The position numbers were made by a program, and so were the translations under genes. From positions 1-48,292 of the forward strand of contig CALAHF010000212.1 in the NCBI GenBank assembly GCA_937891465.1: DNA of 48,292 nt, in the 5' to 3' direction. The notes under the pieces are model-generated. The model was not told the DNA's origin, searched no databases, and worked only from the letters and a program-made list of their open reading frames with translations. Source of the stretch: an uncultured Verrucomicrobiales bacterium. Its GTDB lineage: Bacteria > Verrucomicrobiota > Verrucomicrobiia > Verrucomicrobiales > DEV007. Shown here piece after piece: positions 9,086 through 17,849 of this stretch (positions within the stretch are counted from its first letter, which is position 1; the number at the start of each line of letters is the position of its first letter).

Positions 9086-10399
9086 GTGAATAACAATCCT
9101 TCTATCAGCGTTTTTGGACTCGGCTATGTAGGCAGCGTCACTGCGGCCTGCCTCGCAAAACGAGGGTTCCAAGTCGTCGGATGTGACATATCCCAAGCAA
9201 AAACGGATCAAATAAATTCCGGTGTTGCCCCGATTAGCGAGCCCGGGCTGGATGAATTGATTTCGCAACAACATGAAGTCGGGCGCATTCATGCAACGAC
9301 AGATGCGGCCTCTGCGATAAAGGCGAGCACTATCTCGTTTATTTGTGTCGGAACACCATCTACGGCATCGGGGGCTTTGGATTTGCGTTTTGTTGAGGGC
9401 GTTTCGCAACAGATTGCTGATGCGATTAAGGAAAAAAAAGAACGCCATGCCATTGTTTTCCGCAGCACCATGCTCCCCGGGTCGACCCGACAGCTAGCGG
9501 AACGGTTCTTTAGTGAAGTTTCACATTTGGTGGATGTGTTTTTCTATCCTGAGTTTTTGAGACAGGGAGCTGCTTTGGCGGATTTTGAAGATCCCAGCTT
9601 GTCAGCGATCGGAGTTCTTGAAGTGTCCCAAAAAACAGATTCGATCACTGGTGTTTTAGAGAAAGATACGGAAGTCGTTTTAGTTGAGTCGGCTGAATTA
9701 CTGAAATACTCCTGCAACGCTTTTCATGCCGCGAAAGTTGCGTTCGCAAATGAAATCGGGCGAATTGGGAAAGCGGTGGGTCTTGATTCCAGCAAAGTCA
9801 TGCACCTACTCTGTCAAGATGATCGATTGAATATTTCGTCTTATTATCTGAGACCGGGCACTCCCTTTGGTGGGTCTTGTTTGCCAAAAGATGTCAGCGC
9901 ACTTTGCCAGAAAGCCCGCTCGATGGGGGTTGCGGTACCGATGCTGGATAGTTTACTGGAAAGCAATCAGCGGCATCTCGAATCCCTCATTGAAAGAGTG
10001 GAGTTCTCGAAGACACGCCGGGTGCTGTTGGTTGGATTAGCGTTCAAGGCGGGAACGGATGATCTTCGCGGCAGTGCGATGCTGGAATTGGCTGCGAGTC
10101 TTTTGTTGCGGGATTTTGATGTGAAAATTTTTGACCCGGATGTGGCGCCCCGAAATTTAGTTGGTGCAAATCAGCGATTCGCGGCCGCGAAATTGCCTTC
10201 GCTGGATTCTTTGCTCGTTTCCGATTTGGCAGTCGCTCTTAAAGGAGAGAGAACAACGCTTGTGATTTCCAAGCCTTGCGTCGAAATTGTGGAATTGAAG
10301 AAGCTCCTCGGCGGAGATGAAGAACATCATGTGATCGACGTCAATGGCTGGGCTGATCTGAAATCCATAGCGCCCTCATACGAAGGACTTTGCTGGTAG
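9086..10399 (+). CDS. UDP-glucose/GDP-mannose 6-dehydrogenase family enzyme (AlgD-like)
   Basis: This 437-residue enzyme oxidises the C6 alcohol of a nucleotide sugar to a uronate with two NAD. The Rossmann motif FGLGYVGSVTAACLAKRG opens the protein. EPGLDELI and FICVGTP are conserved substrate/NAD loops. The central YSCNAFHAAKVAFANEIGR helix and the catalytic cysteine in GGSCLPKD (Cys265) are intact. YYLRPGTPFGGSCLPKD reads closer to GDP-mannose dehydrogenase (AlgD) than to Ugd, but specificity is uncertain. The start is GTG 9086, with AGGA at about 9074 as ribosome-binding site. It would supply uronic acid precursors for the acidic polysaccharide built by the surrounding genes. Confidence 0.88.
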   Translation: MNNNPSISVFGLGYVGSVTAACLAKRGFQVVGCDISQAKTDQINSGVAPISEPGLDELISQQHEVGRIHATTDAASAIKASTISFICVGTPSTASGALDLRFVEGVSQQIADAIKEKKERHAIVFRSTMLPGSTRQLAERFFSEVSHLVDVFFYPEFLRQGAALADFEDPSLSAIGVLEVSQKTDSITGVLEKDTEVVLVESAELLKYSCNAFHAAKVAFANEIGRIGKAVGLDSSKVMHLLCQDDRLNISSYYLRPGTPFGGSCLPKDVSALCQKARSMGVAVPMLDSLLESNQRHLESLIERVEFSKTRRVLLVGLAFKAGTDDLRGSAMLELAASLLLRDFDVKIFDPDVAPRNLVGANQRFAAAKLPSLDSLLVSDLAVALKGERTTLVISKPCVEIVELKKLLGGDEEHHVIDVNGWADLKSIAPSYEGLCW

Positions 10400-10483
10400 C
10401 TTCTCTAACCTCTTTTATGGAGGCAGCGGGCGCGAAATACTGTTTAACAATGATGAGAATCATGACAAGAAACCGATTTTTCG

Positions 10484-10545
10484 GGGAACTTCGAGTTTCC
10501 GACCAGACCCTGTTTACTCGCTGACTCAACCCTGTTGAGTCGGAA
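10484..10545. repeat. Dispersed YAGGGT repeat, copy 1 (two degenerate units)
   Basis: Two units in the same orientation carry the core as its complement: AGACCCTGTTTACTCG and CTCAACCCTGTTGAGTCGG. They match the core and half-arms of the repeat family seen better at 20221, 22945, 31397, 41908 and 47893, and this copy is the most decayed. It sits in the 316-bp gap 10400-10715, where I see no gene. The remainder is AT-rich and holds the presumed promoter of the GT2 gene at 10716. Confidence 0.5.
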
Positions 10546-10715
10546 CTATCCCACCTTTTACCTTCTGACGTTTTCACTCGCCGAACGCACCTTTCCAATG
10601 AATTTGATCATCAACTTCATTCGAATGAATCCAATCGTTTTAGCTTAAACCATTTTTCTATTGCCATTCAGAAGGCATTGGCTTAATCGCTCCTGTTGTT
10701 TATTCGATAAATTTC

Positions 10716-11849
10716 ATGAACTTAACTTTTGTTTTCCCCTGCCTGAATGAAGCCGGATCTTTGCAATCGTGTATTCGCGCAGTGCGGGAATCACTTGATA
10801 AAGCGGGGGATAAATTAAACTACGAAATTGTGGTCGCTGACAATGGCAGTACGGATGACTCGGCAAAAATTGCACTGGAGGAGGGGGCGCGGGTCGTTCC
10901 CGTTGACCAGCGAGGATACGGGGCAGCTCTGCGAGGGGGAATCGAGGCAGCGCAAGGGGAATATGTGATGTTTGCGGATGCGGATAGCACTTATCTTTAC
11001 GAAAACGCACTAACTCTATACGACAAAGCGATTGAGTGTGACGCTGACATGTCGATTGCATCGCGAATGACGGGAGAAATTGAGTCAGGGGCGATGCCGT
11101 GGTTGCACCGGAGATTGGGAACCCCTGTATTAACGGGACTCATTAACCTGCTCTTCAAAGGCAAACTATCGGACTGCAATTCGGGGTTTCGGTGTATTCG
11201 GAAGTCGGCTTATGAATCGTGGGGGATCCGCGCCAGTGGGATGGAGTTCGCTTCGGAATTGCTTATTAAGGCGCTGAAGCACAAAGCCAAGATGGTGGAA
11301 ATTCCATCGGGGCTGCGCCGTGGTCCGGAGGGACGAGTGGCGCATTTGCAAACGTGGCGTGATGGGATGCGGCATTTGCTGTTTATTTTATCAGAGCGTC
11401 CGCGATTATTCGAATGGTCGGGGTTAGTTCTAATCTGGATCAGTTCTATTCTCCAATTATTGGCAATGGCGATAGGGCCGGTAAACATTGGAGGGCTTCA
11501 CATCTTCGACTTGCACTCGAAAGGCTTACTTTTATTGGCGGGGATAACGGGAATGCAGCTTTATGTTTTCAGTTGTATGCTTTTTCTTAAAAAGAGAGAA
11601 AAACCGACGAGAATGACAAATAAGCTGATCGAAATTGGTGAAGGACCTTTGTTTTTCTTCCTCCTGTCGATTTTGGTGACTGAAGGTTTATTGGTTGGTT
11701 TTGTGGTTTTAAACTGGGTATTAAACAATTTCGCGAATTTGGATCTGACCAACGTTTTGATCGGAGGTATTCATCTGCTGGGGTTACCATTGATGTTGGC
11801 TATCGGGCTGTTAGGTATTCACGTTTTCAAAAAAAGCGACGACACCTAA
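10716..11849 (+). CDS. Family 2 glycosyltransferase, dolichol-phosphate-mannose-synthase-like with membrane tail
   Basis: This 377-residue protein has an N-terminal GT-A domain: LTFVFPCLNEAGSL, EIVVADNGSTDDS at about 42, RGYGAALRGGIEAAQGEYVMFADADSTY with DAD at about 89, and DCNSGFRCIRKSAY at about 156. About four membrane helices (about 230-370) follow. This arrangement matches polyprenyl-phosphate glycosyl transferases that load a sugar onto undecaprenyl phosphate. The GT39-like enzyme at 12584 could use such a lipid-linked sugar as donor, so the two may be partners; that link is inference. It converges on the methyltransferase at 11856 with six bases between stops. Confidence 0.87.
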   Translation: MNLTFVFPCLNEAGSLQSCIRAVRESLDKAGDKLNYEIVVADNGSTDDSAKIALEEGARVVPVDQRGYGAALRGGIEAAQGEYVMFADADSTYLYENALTLYDKAIECDADMSIASRMTGEIESGAMPWLHRRLGTPVLTGLINLLFKGKLSDCNSGFRCIRKSAYESWGIRASGMEFASELLIKALKHKAKMVEIPSGLRRGPEGRVAHLQTWRDGMRHLLFILSERPRLFEWSGLVLIWISSILQLLAMAIGPVNIGGLHIFDLHSKGLLLLAGITGMQLYVFSCMLFLKKREKPTRMTNKLIEIGEGPLFFFLLSILVTEGLLVGFVVLNWVLNNFANLDLTNVLIGGIHLLGLPLMLAIGLLGIHVFKKSDDT

Positions 11850-11855
11850 TCCAGT

Positions 11856-12569
11856 CTACTTGGCCTTTTGGCAGAGGACAAGATACTGGCCTCCGAAGGG
11901 TAGCCAGTGAATGAAAGGCTCCAGCATACGCAATCGACTCAGCAGGCGGGGAAAAAAGAAGACGTAATCGGTCCGAAGAATACTGAAGCCATTTTCTGTA
12001 AGCAATTTACGGGCTCCGTGAGGCCACACGAGGATGGCATCTTTATCAAATGGGACTCGACTCATTGCGTAACGAGTTCCTGGATTCCAGGGATTGTTCT
12101 CCCAAAATGCGAATACACCGCCAGGTTTGAGTTGATCATAGACGAATTGAACCGCCTTTTTTCGCTCGGCTAAAGGAATGTGATGGAACACTCCGTTGCA
12201 GAATGCGAGATCAAAATTCCCTGTGTGCTCTCCTTCAGGCGTAGCGAATTCGACGGAGTAATCTCCACTCCAGGCGGCTCGCGCCTGAGCAAGCGATTTT
12301 TCGGAAGGGTCTACTCCTAATATATAATCGCTTCCAAGATGCTTATAGAGAAACGGTGTGGCGCTACCGGTTCCGCAGCCAAAGTCCAGCGTTCTGCTGG
12401 AAGCGGCTCCAATTTCGGTCAATTTGCTCCTAAGCCATTGAGTTCTACCTTCTGCGAAGAAATTTTTGTCCTCACCGCTTATTTTCAAGCCTTGATTGAG
12501 CACGGTGTCGTAGTCTTCAGCAAAAGCATCAAACTCAGGTTGGTCTCCTTGCGTTTCTGTATTTTTCAT
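11856..12569 (-). CDS. Class I SAM-dependent methyltransferase
   Basis: This 237-residue protein has motif I LDFGCGTGSATPFL (about 62-75), an acidic motif II ILGVDPSEKSLAQA (about 83) and a post-motif FDLAFCNGVFHHIPLAERKKA (about 119-139), the classical UbiE/Methyltransf_12 layout. The substrate is not predictable; a sugar, lipid or small-molecule acceptor in the glycan pathway is plausible from context. It starts 14 bp from the divergently oriented GT39-like gene, so the promoters of both genes must overlap the opposite coding region. Confidence 0.85.
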   Translation of the reverse strand: MKNTETQGDQPEFDAFAEDYDTVLNQGLKISGEDKNFFAEGRTQWLRSKLTEIGAASSRTLDFGCGTGSATPFLYKHLGSDYILGVDPSEKSLAQARAAWSGDYSVEFATPEGEHTGNFDLAFCNGVFHHIPLAERKKAVQFVYDQLKPGGVFAFWENNPWNPGTRYAMSRVPFDKDAILVWPHGARKLLTENGFSILRTDYVFFFPRLLSRLRMLEPFIHWLPFGGQYLVLCQKAK

Positions 12570-12583
12570 TTTGATTCAGCGTC

Positions 12584-14221
12584 GTGAGAGATTCCACTAG
12601 CCAACCACTTGTGTCACCCGAAAATTCGGGGGCTTCCGGGTTTTTATATTCAAAAACCGGTGGATTCGTGGTGTTTGGGCTTCTTTTTTGTGTCGTTCTT
12701 GGCTGCCAAATTCAGAGTGGTGCATGGCTGAGTGATTTTGGTGGACATGCAGATGAAGGGGCTCATGTCGTAACCAGCTTAATGGTTCGCGACTATCTGG
12801 CGGGTGGATTTCAGGAAGAATTGCACCCGGTGCGTTTCGCTGAGTCTTATTATGATAAATATCCAAAAGTTGCAATCGGCCACTATCCGCCTGGATTTTA
12901 TGGGGTAGCGGGTGTGGCTTTGTTATTTTCTCGATCTCCAGAAGCTATTTTATTAACAATGGCACTCTCTTGCGCCTTCTGCTGCTGGCTGACATGGCGA
13001 ATTGGGAATTGTATTTTTCAAGCGAAATCGTCAGCCCTCGTCGCTGCGTTTCTTCTTTGTCTACTTCCCCTGATCCGGATCTATACCGCCATTGTGATGT
13101 CGGACGTATTGTTGGTAAATTTTTGTTTATTGGCCCTGTGGGCATTCGCACAATATTTGTCTACTTCTAGACTTCGTTACTCCCTTGCATTTGGTTTCTG
13201 GGCTGCGTTTGCAATTCTTACGAAGGGGTCAGGGTTGATGCTTGCATTGGTTCCGCCAATCGCCATTTGTCTAAACGCAAAATGGTCTTATCTCCGTGAC
13301 TGGCGGCTTTGGATAGCCGCACTGCCCGTTCTGGTTCTCGCACTTCCCTGGCTGCTGTTGACTCGCCATATCACGGAAGAAGGGATGAGCCACCAGCCGT
13401 TTGCCGAATATCTCACACAGGCGATTCCTTATTATTTTTCAGGATGCACCGAAGTGATGGGTTGGGGCGCTTTCATTCTCCTGATTGGCCTTGCTGCCTG
13501 GACGTTGATTAGACGAGTTCGTTCATCCATTTCTCCGATCGAAAGTGTTTTGTGGGCATTTATTTGCGGCCTGTTTATCTTGTACGCTACCGTTCCTTCC
13601 GGGTTCGATTATCGCTATCTCGTTCCGATTTTGCCGGCTGCTTTCGTCTTAATAGTTTTAGGAATTGAACGATTCGCCGGCAGCTCCGGGAAAAGGAGGT
13701 GGCTTTCAATTGTAGCGGTGTTAATTTTCGCAGCGATTGTTCTTTTTGAGACTTGGCGCCCAGTCGAAAAGATATACACAGGATCCAATGAAGCTATTGC
13801 TGCCGCAGTTGCCGATTATGATGAAAGAAAGACTACGATTCTAGTAATCTCAAATGCCAGAGGCGAAGGCGCGCTTATTTCTGCCGCTGCTTTTTTGAAT
13901 AATGATTCGGTAACAGTCAAAAGAGGATCAAAAATCCTGGCGAGCAGTGATTGGCTGGGACGAGGCTATGCGGCGTCTTTCGAAGACAGCCTCCAGTTTG
14001 ACGAGGTTTTAGAAGATCAGAAAATCGATTCCATCATTATTGATAATCCTGATAAAAATGCTGCAGCACACTGGAAACTTGCCCTGAAACTACTGACTGA
14101 AACGAATGCTGCCGCCCCCTATCAACAAGTCGGGGAGCTTCGATCCAAGCGAAAGCGCGCTGTTGAAAATCAGTTCCGAGTCTTTAAGGTCACTCGTTTT
14201 CGATCCGAAACTGAGCCGTGA
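12584..14221 (+). CDS. GT-C glycosyltransferase, ArnT/PMT (GT39)-like
   Basis: The protein has 545 residues with about ten membrane helices through residue 390 and a soluble C-terminal domain. The first large periplasmic loop carries HADEGAHVVTSLMVRDY (about 53-69), where the acidic pair in ADEG corresponds to the catalytic D-E region of GT39 and ArnT enzymes. PKVAIGHYPPGFYGVAG (about 94-110) resembles the second conserved loop. Such enzymes move a sugar from a polyprenyl-phosphate carrier to a lipid, glycan or protein in the periplasm. The start is GTG 12584, since no nearby ATG is in frame. The 3' end overlaps the convergent EEP gene by 32 bp. Confidence 0.8.
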   Translation: MRDSTSQPLVSPENSGASGFLYSKTGGFVVFGLLFCVVLGCQIQSGAWLSDFGGHADEGAHVVTSLMVRDYLAGGFQEELHPVRFAESYYDKYPKVAIGHYPPGFYGVAGVALLFSRSPEAILLTMALSCAFCCWLTWRIGNCIFQAKSSALVAAFLLCLLPLIRIYTAIVMSDVLLVNFCLLALWAFAQYLSTSRLRYSLAFGFWAAFAILTKGSGLMLALVPPIAICLNAKWSYLRDWRLWIAALPVLVLALPWLLLTRHITEEGMSHQPFAEYLTQAIPYYFSGCTEVMGWGAFILLIGLAAWTLIRRVRSSISPIESVLWAFICGLFILYATVPSGFDYRYLVPILPAAFVLIVLGIERFAGSSGKRRWLSIVAVLIFAAIVLFETWRPVEKIYTGSNEAIAAAVADYDERKTTILVISNARGEGALISAAAFLNNDSVTVKRGSKILASSDWLGRGYAASFEDSLQFDEVLEDQKIDSIIIDNPDKNAAAHWKLALKLLTETNAAAPYQQVGELRSKRKRAVENQFRVFKVTRFRSETEP

Positions 14222-15323
14222 CAGCCCTGTGTTGAGATGGGCGATCGGATTCTGTGATGCACCAAACTGGCGTCCAGTTTTCATTGCAATAGAGGTAATC
14301 GATTCTCATCCATGGACCTCCCAGGCTGAGTGGATTTCGGGTGACACCTGGAAAAGAATAACCGAATCCATGACCCGATTCAGCATGGGCGTCGCTGAAC
14401 TCTCCCTGAAATAAGGAGTGGATATAACCACCTGCAGGTGCATTGAAATCTCCAACAATCAAGACAGGTAATGGATCATCCCGCATGATCTGGACGAGTT
14501 CCCGAGCCTGTTCCACTCGTTCATCCCAGAAAACCTGATTGATCTTGCGTTTTTCCCCGAGCGATGTTCCGGGGATACCGATGATCCCATATAAAAACGA
14601 CCCTCGAAAATAATACTTAAGGGTGTCCCGGGGAGAAATAACATGAACGCTGTAAATGGCGATTGGAGTCCCGCTAAAGTCTAATTCAAAGCGAGCGGCC
14701 GGAGCAAAGTCCTGATTGCCGTGTGGCACAGTGACCAGCGTTGAGGACACGATCGGATAGCGGCTCAGAAGAGTGAATTCGCCTTCACTTTTCGTGAACT
14801 TGAACTCCTCATATCCTGCTGCTTCGGCATACCGGCCCGCTCTTCCTGAAGCTTCTTGCAAAGCGACTACATCAGGGGTGGTCGCATTTTTGAACGGTTG
14901 GAGACTTTGGTTTGCGTTTTGACCACGGTTGTAGGTCAAAACTGTTATTTCTTTTCCAGCTTGCGACGTTACAGCTGTAGGTGTCTTGCGTATTTCCCAT
15001 CCCATGCCAATCCACACAAATAGGGCGCAAGCGACTGCCAACAAGGCGAATAGACGTCGGTGAATAAGGAGCAGAACAGGAAATAGTATGATGGCTGGCA
15101 GTAGGAAAACAGCTCGAGGCACATACAAACCGAATGCAAAAGTCAGATTTTTTTCCCCCACATAACGAAAGAAAACAATGCACAGCAGAAGCGAAATTAC
15201 ATAGCTCAATGTCAGGAAAATCAGAATACGCCGACACTGCAATCTGACTTTCGCCAGGAATTGCTTCCGAGAATCGTCATCTACGAGAATTTCACCAAGA
15301 CGTTTGACTGAAAACTGCCTCAT
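14190..15323 (-). CDS. Membrane-anchored endonuclease/exonuclease/phosphatase (EEP) family hydrolase
   Basis: The protein has 377 residues. Three N-terminal helices (about 32-115) anchor it. From residue about 125 the EEP domain follows: ITVLTYNRGQNA, DVVALQEASG with the catalytic Glu, LIVGDFNAPAGG and the terminal SDRPSQHRAVTAQF with the paired Asp/His. These metal-dependent hydrolases cut phosphodiesters of nucleic acids, lipids or sugar phosphates. A membrane-anchored, outward-facing one next to glycan genes is more likely to act on lipid or glycan phosphate. Its ATG overlaps the stop of the prepilin-like gene in an ATGA, so the two are translationally coupled. Confidence 0.85.
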   Translation of the reverse strand: MRQFSVKRLGEILVDDDSRKQFLAKVRLQCRRILIFLTLSYVISLLLCIVFFRYVGEKNLTFAFGLYVPRAVFLLPAIILFPVLLLIHRRLFALLAVACALFVWIGMGWEIRKTPTAVTSQAGKEITVLTYNRGQNANQSLQPFKNATTPDVVALQEASGRAGRYAEAAGYEEFKFTKSEGEFTLLSRYPIVSSTLVTVPHGNQDFAPAARFELDFSGTPIAIYSVHVISPRDTLKYYFRGSFLYGIIGIPGTSLGEKRKINQVFWDERVEQARELVQIMRDDPLPVLIVGDFNAPAGGYIHSLFQGEFSDAHAESGHGFGYSFPGVTRNPLSLGGPWMRIDYLYCNENWTPVWCITESDRPSQHRAVTAQFRIENE

Positions 15324-15583
15324 TCTAGGTCGGGTAAACGAAACCCTGGTAACCGGGACTCTGGTTGCTCCATTTCAAACACAGGTTGCTCCATTTCGGG
15401 CTCAGGCTGTTCGACTTTAATTACTGCGGGAACTTTTGGTGTGCCAACCGGTTTGAAGCGATGTTTAACCAAGGCAATGATCACCCACGAAAGGATCAAT
15501 AACGTGAATAGAATTATCAGAGACTCCAGAATAGTGAATCCTTTTGATTTTTTGGAGAAAACATTCTTTTTTTGATTCATCAT
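15320..15583 (-). CDS. Mini prepilin-like protein with type IV pilin leader
   Basis: This is a short protein of 86-87 residues from tandem ATGs at 15583/15580. After a basic leader comes KSKGFTILESLIILFTLLIL: a Gly followed by Phe and a Glu at +5, then a 20-residue hydrophobic helix, which is the prepilin-peptidase motif. Downstream there is no pilin globular domain, only a proline- and acid-rich tail with the internal repeat EQPEPEMEQPVFEMEQPES. Prepilin-leader proteins are very numerous in Verrucomicrobia and Planctomycetes. An open frame continues upstream to 15694, but its extra 38 residues lie before the leader and are unlikely. The stop overlaps the next gene's start. Confidence 0.6.
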   Translation of the reverse strand: MMNQKKNVFSKKSKGFTILESLIILFTLLILSWVIIALVKHRFKPVGTPKVPAVIKVEQPEPEMEQPVFEMEQPESRLPGFRLPDLE

Positions 15584-15863
15584 TTTACGGTAGATTGATC
15601 CGACATCGAATTCACTACTTTCTTGCAAAGTTGAATAAGATTTCTTGGGTTGCAAGATGAAACTGAAGCTTCCTCGTCCAACGCGTTGCCTCATAAAAAA
15701 GGGCTCTCTTTCAAAAGTGCAGAGCGGTTTCCTGTCTGAGTTTCAGAAAGAGATAATTCAGGGATCAGATTCCGCGGGATTTGTGGATGAAAAAATGCCG
15801 GATGTAAATGGCGGGTTAATTCCGGTACGCTTGTAGGTATTTTAATTTCAAGGTTAGATTGAG

Positions 15864-16100
15864 TCAAGATTGGTGTTTTTCAGGACTTTTCCAATGGCTG
15901 GACGGTGAGGAGCCCACAGGGCGACGAGGCGTCCAGCCAGTGGAGCGGTTATCCCCCCCCTTCGTTTTTTGTTGCCGTTTCCGGGCATCTTTGAGGCGAT
16001 AGCTTTCACCGTTGGCCTCTATAATGTGGACCCGGTGTGTCAGACGATCGAGCAGTGCTCCGGTCAGCCGTTCGCTTCCCATCACCTCGGTCCAGTCTGA
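15864..16100 (-). pseudogene. istB: IS21-family istB ATPase, C-terminal remnant
   Basis: Reading leftward from 16100, the frame gives SDWTEVMGSERLTGALLDRL and then HRVHIIEANGESYRLKDARKR, the standard C-terminal part of IstB, the AAA+ helper ATPase of IS21 transposases. Everything upstream (Walker motifs, about 180 residues) is missing because the match stops abruptly at about 16100, where an IS3-type sequence begins on the other strand. The tail after YRLKDARKRQQ is low complexity. The element is dead and the transposase partner istA is absent. Confidence 0.8.
15895..15939. repeat. Inverted repeat at the end of the IS21 remnant
   Basis: A perfect 10-bp inverted pair, TGGCTGGACG at 15895-15904 and CGTCCAGCCA at 15930-15939, encloses 25 bases. 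It lies just beyond the recognisable istB tail and may be a transposon-end or terminator relic. Between 15584 and 15863 I see no gene that can be supported. Confidence 0.55.
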
Positions 16101-16276
16101 CAATTGATGCGTTGAAAAAGGCGATTCATACCCGCAATCCAAACCCCGGCTTGATGGTTCACACCGATCAAGGCAGCCAATACGGATCGCGGGCCTATCG
16201 CGATAACCTCGATTCAATCCAGGCCCATCAAAGCATGTCACGGCGGGGTAATTGTGGGAATGGAGGAAACGGGTAA
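16098..16276 (+). pseudogene. IS3-family transposase (orfB, DDE integrase core) fragment
   Basis: The plus frame from about 16098 reads DALKKAIHTRNPNPGLMV, then HTDQGSQYGSRAYRDNL and SMSRRGNC, the well-known second-Asp region of the IS3/IS150 DDE transposase. The motif HTDQGSQY contains the catalytic Asp. The N-terminal part and the final Glu region (normally GNCWDNA...E) are missing: after SRRGNC the sequence becomes GNGGNG and stops. It joins the istB remnant with no spacer, suggesting nested insertion or deletion between two elements. Confidence 0.8.
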
Positions 16277-16369
16277 TGATAGATTTGTAACGAATAGATA
16301 ACAACTGACCGAAAAGAACGAACGCGCATCGATTAACACAGGAAAGCAATTCTTACGGGGAATCTATAG

Positions 16370-16438
16370 GCCGTTGTTCTCAGGTGATTATGGCAGCTTC
16401 CAATCCGTAGGTCACGCGTTCGAGTCGACCTAACGGCG
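16370..16438 (+). pseudogene. Degenerate tRNA-Thr-like gene
   Basis: The ends GCCGTTG (16370-16376) and TAACGGC (16431-16437) form a complete 7-bp acceptor stem with one G-U pair, followed by a discriminator base. Inside, CTCAGGTGATTA recalls the D-loop, GCAGCT and GTAGGTCAC match the anticodon-arm borders of bacterial tRNA-Thr, and GTTCGAGTC is a T-loop. The total length is only 69 nt, the anticodon arm is about 4 nt short with no foldable 7-nt loop, the D-stem does not pair and the T-stem holds only two good pairs. It is therefore a decayed copy rather than a working tRNA. It lies between IS remnants and the redox cassette. Confidence 0.55.
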
Positions 16439-16487
16439 GAATTCCGTGAGTTGTTTTCGCACTCTCGCTGGGTGATGTTCCGATCCG

Positions 16488-17738
16488 ATGAAGAAAACTC
16501 ATGTTCTGGTTCTAATCGTTTTATCCGTGGCACTTTCGGCCGTCGGACAGGACATCAATTATTCCGACCTGTTTAGTCCGGTCCATGGGTACCACACCCA
16601 GGAACTCAACGATCCGTTCACTCGGTTGATAGCGGATGTCAAATCCGGGAAACGCGAACTCGACAACAGCAGTTCAAAGGCATTCATCGCCAGCATGCTG
16701 GAACATCTCGACGTTCCAGCCAGTTCCCAATTGCTGATTTTCTCCCGGACCAGCCTTCAAACGCGGAGAATCTCGGGGAGCAATCCCCGGGCTGTGTATT
16801 TCAACGAGAACGTCTACGTCGGGTATATTCCCGGCGGAAGTGTCGAAATCATTTCGCTCGATCCCGAGCTCGGAGGAATCTTCCATATCTTCGACAGACC
16901 GAAAAACGACGCAAAACCGGTGTTCGAACGAGGAGGAGGGCTCTGCGTGGATTGTCACTCTGTCGCCAAGACTCGGCGCGTTCCCGGGCTCTCGACTCGG
17001 TCGGTGATTCCCGGTGCCAACTGGGGCAAACTCGTGGCATTCAGCGACAACCAGATGGGCCATCAGATTCCTCTCAGCGAGCGTTTTGGCGGCTGGCATG
17101 TGACTGGGGATTCGGGGATCACCGACCACAAGGGTAACCTGACCGGCCAGAGAGTCGGTGGAAAGATCGTCACCGAGGTGATCGAGCCAGGCACTGAATT
17201 TGATTGGTCTGCGTATCTCACCGAGACCAGTGATATCCTTCCGCACCTGATCCTCGAGCATCAGGCAGGATTCATGAACCTGGTTTTGGAAGCCACCTAC
17301 CGGGCGCGGACCTATCAGCATATCGGCAAAGGGGAAATCAAGCCGGAACATGTTGCGGTGCTTCACGGCCTTGCCGATGAACTCGTTCGCTACCTGCTGT
17401 TTGCCGACGAAGCGAAATTTCCGGCAGGTGGAATCCGAGTCGACCCGCAGTATCGCGAGGATTTTCTCGCTGATCGCAAGGAGGCATCGAACGGGATCTC
17501 GCTGAAGGATCTTGACCTGGAAACTCGGATTTTCAAACACCCTTGCAGTTACCTGATCCACAGCGACGTCTTCCAGGCGACTTCCGATCTCTTCAAGCAG
17601 CGCGTTTATCAGGTTCTCGGCGAAGCGCTCAGTATCGAAAAACCAAATCCGGACTTTGCCTATCTTTCCGTCACAGAAAAGGAGGCGATCCGCGGCATTC
17701 TCCGGGAAACGCTCAGCGATTTGCCGGGCGGCTGGTGA
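16488..17738 (+). CDS. Exported single-heme c-type cytochrome-like protein
   Basis: This 416-residue protein opens with a cleavable signal peptide (KKTHVLVLIVLSVALSAVG, then QDIN). It has one heme-attachment motif, CVDCH at 153-157. The preceding part, FSRTSLQTRRISGSNPRAVY at about 85-104 with NVYVGYIPGG, and the following RVPGLSTRSV and RFGGWHVTGDSG match a widespread but unnamed family of Planctomycete/Verrucomicrobia proteins, as I recall it. It is likely periplasmic and in electron transfer or catalysis. It is the first gene of a cassette with the thioredoxin-fold and PQQ-type genes. The opposite strand also has a long open frame, which is a composition artefact. Confidence 0.75.
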   Translation: MKKTHVLVLIVLSVALSAVGQDINYSDLFSPVHGYHTQELNDPFTRLIADVKSGKRELDNSSSKAFIASMLEHLDVPASSQLLIFSRTSLQTRRISGSNPRAVYFNENVYVGYIPGGSVEIISLDPELGGIFHIFDRPKNDAKPVFERGGGLCVDCHSVAKTRRVPGLSTRSVIPGANWGKLVAFSDNQMGHQIPLSERFGGWHVTGDSGITDHKGNLTGQRVGGKIVTEVIEPGTEFDWSAYLTETSDILPHLILEHQAGFMNLVLEATYRARTYQHIGKGEIKPEHVAVLHGLADELVRYLLFADEAKFPAGGIRVDPQYREDFLADRKEASNGISLKDLDLETRIFKHPCSYLIHSDVFQATSDLFKQRVYQVLGEALSIEKPNPDFAYLSVTEKEAIRGILRETLSDLPGGW

Positions 17739-17849
17739 ACGACCTGGCAGCCTGGAAAAAAGGTCAGGGAACTTCCGGCATCTACTGGATCCCCGTGTTG
17801 CGTATCAATTCGAGCTTGATCCTGCAAGGATTCTGACGACTATGGGAGG

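Noticed and set aside
15645-15836. 63-codon frame on the plus strand, divergent from the prepilin-like gene
   Set aside because: It starts inside the upstream region of the opposite gene, has no motif and no clear ribosome-binding site; not enough to call a gene.
16674-17561. 295-codon open frame on the minus strand
   Set aside because: It is antisense to the single-heme protein gene, which has a signal peptide and a CxxCH motif; the minus frame shows no motif.
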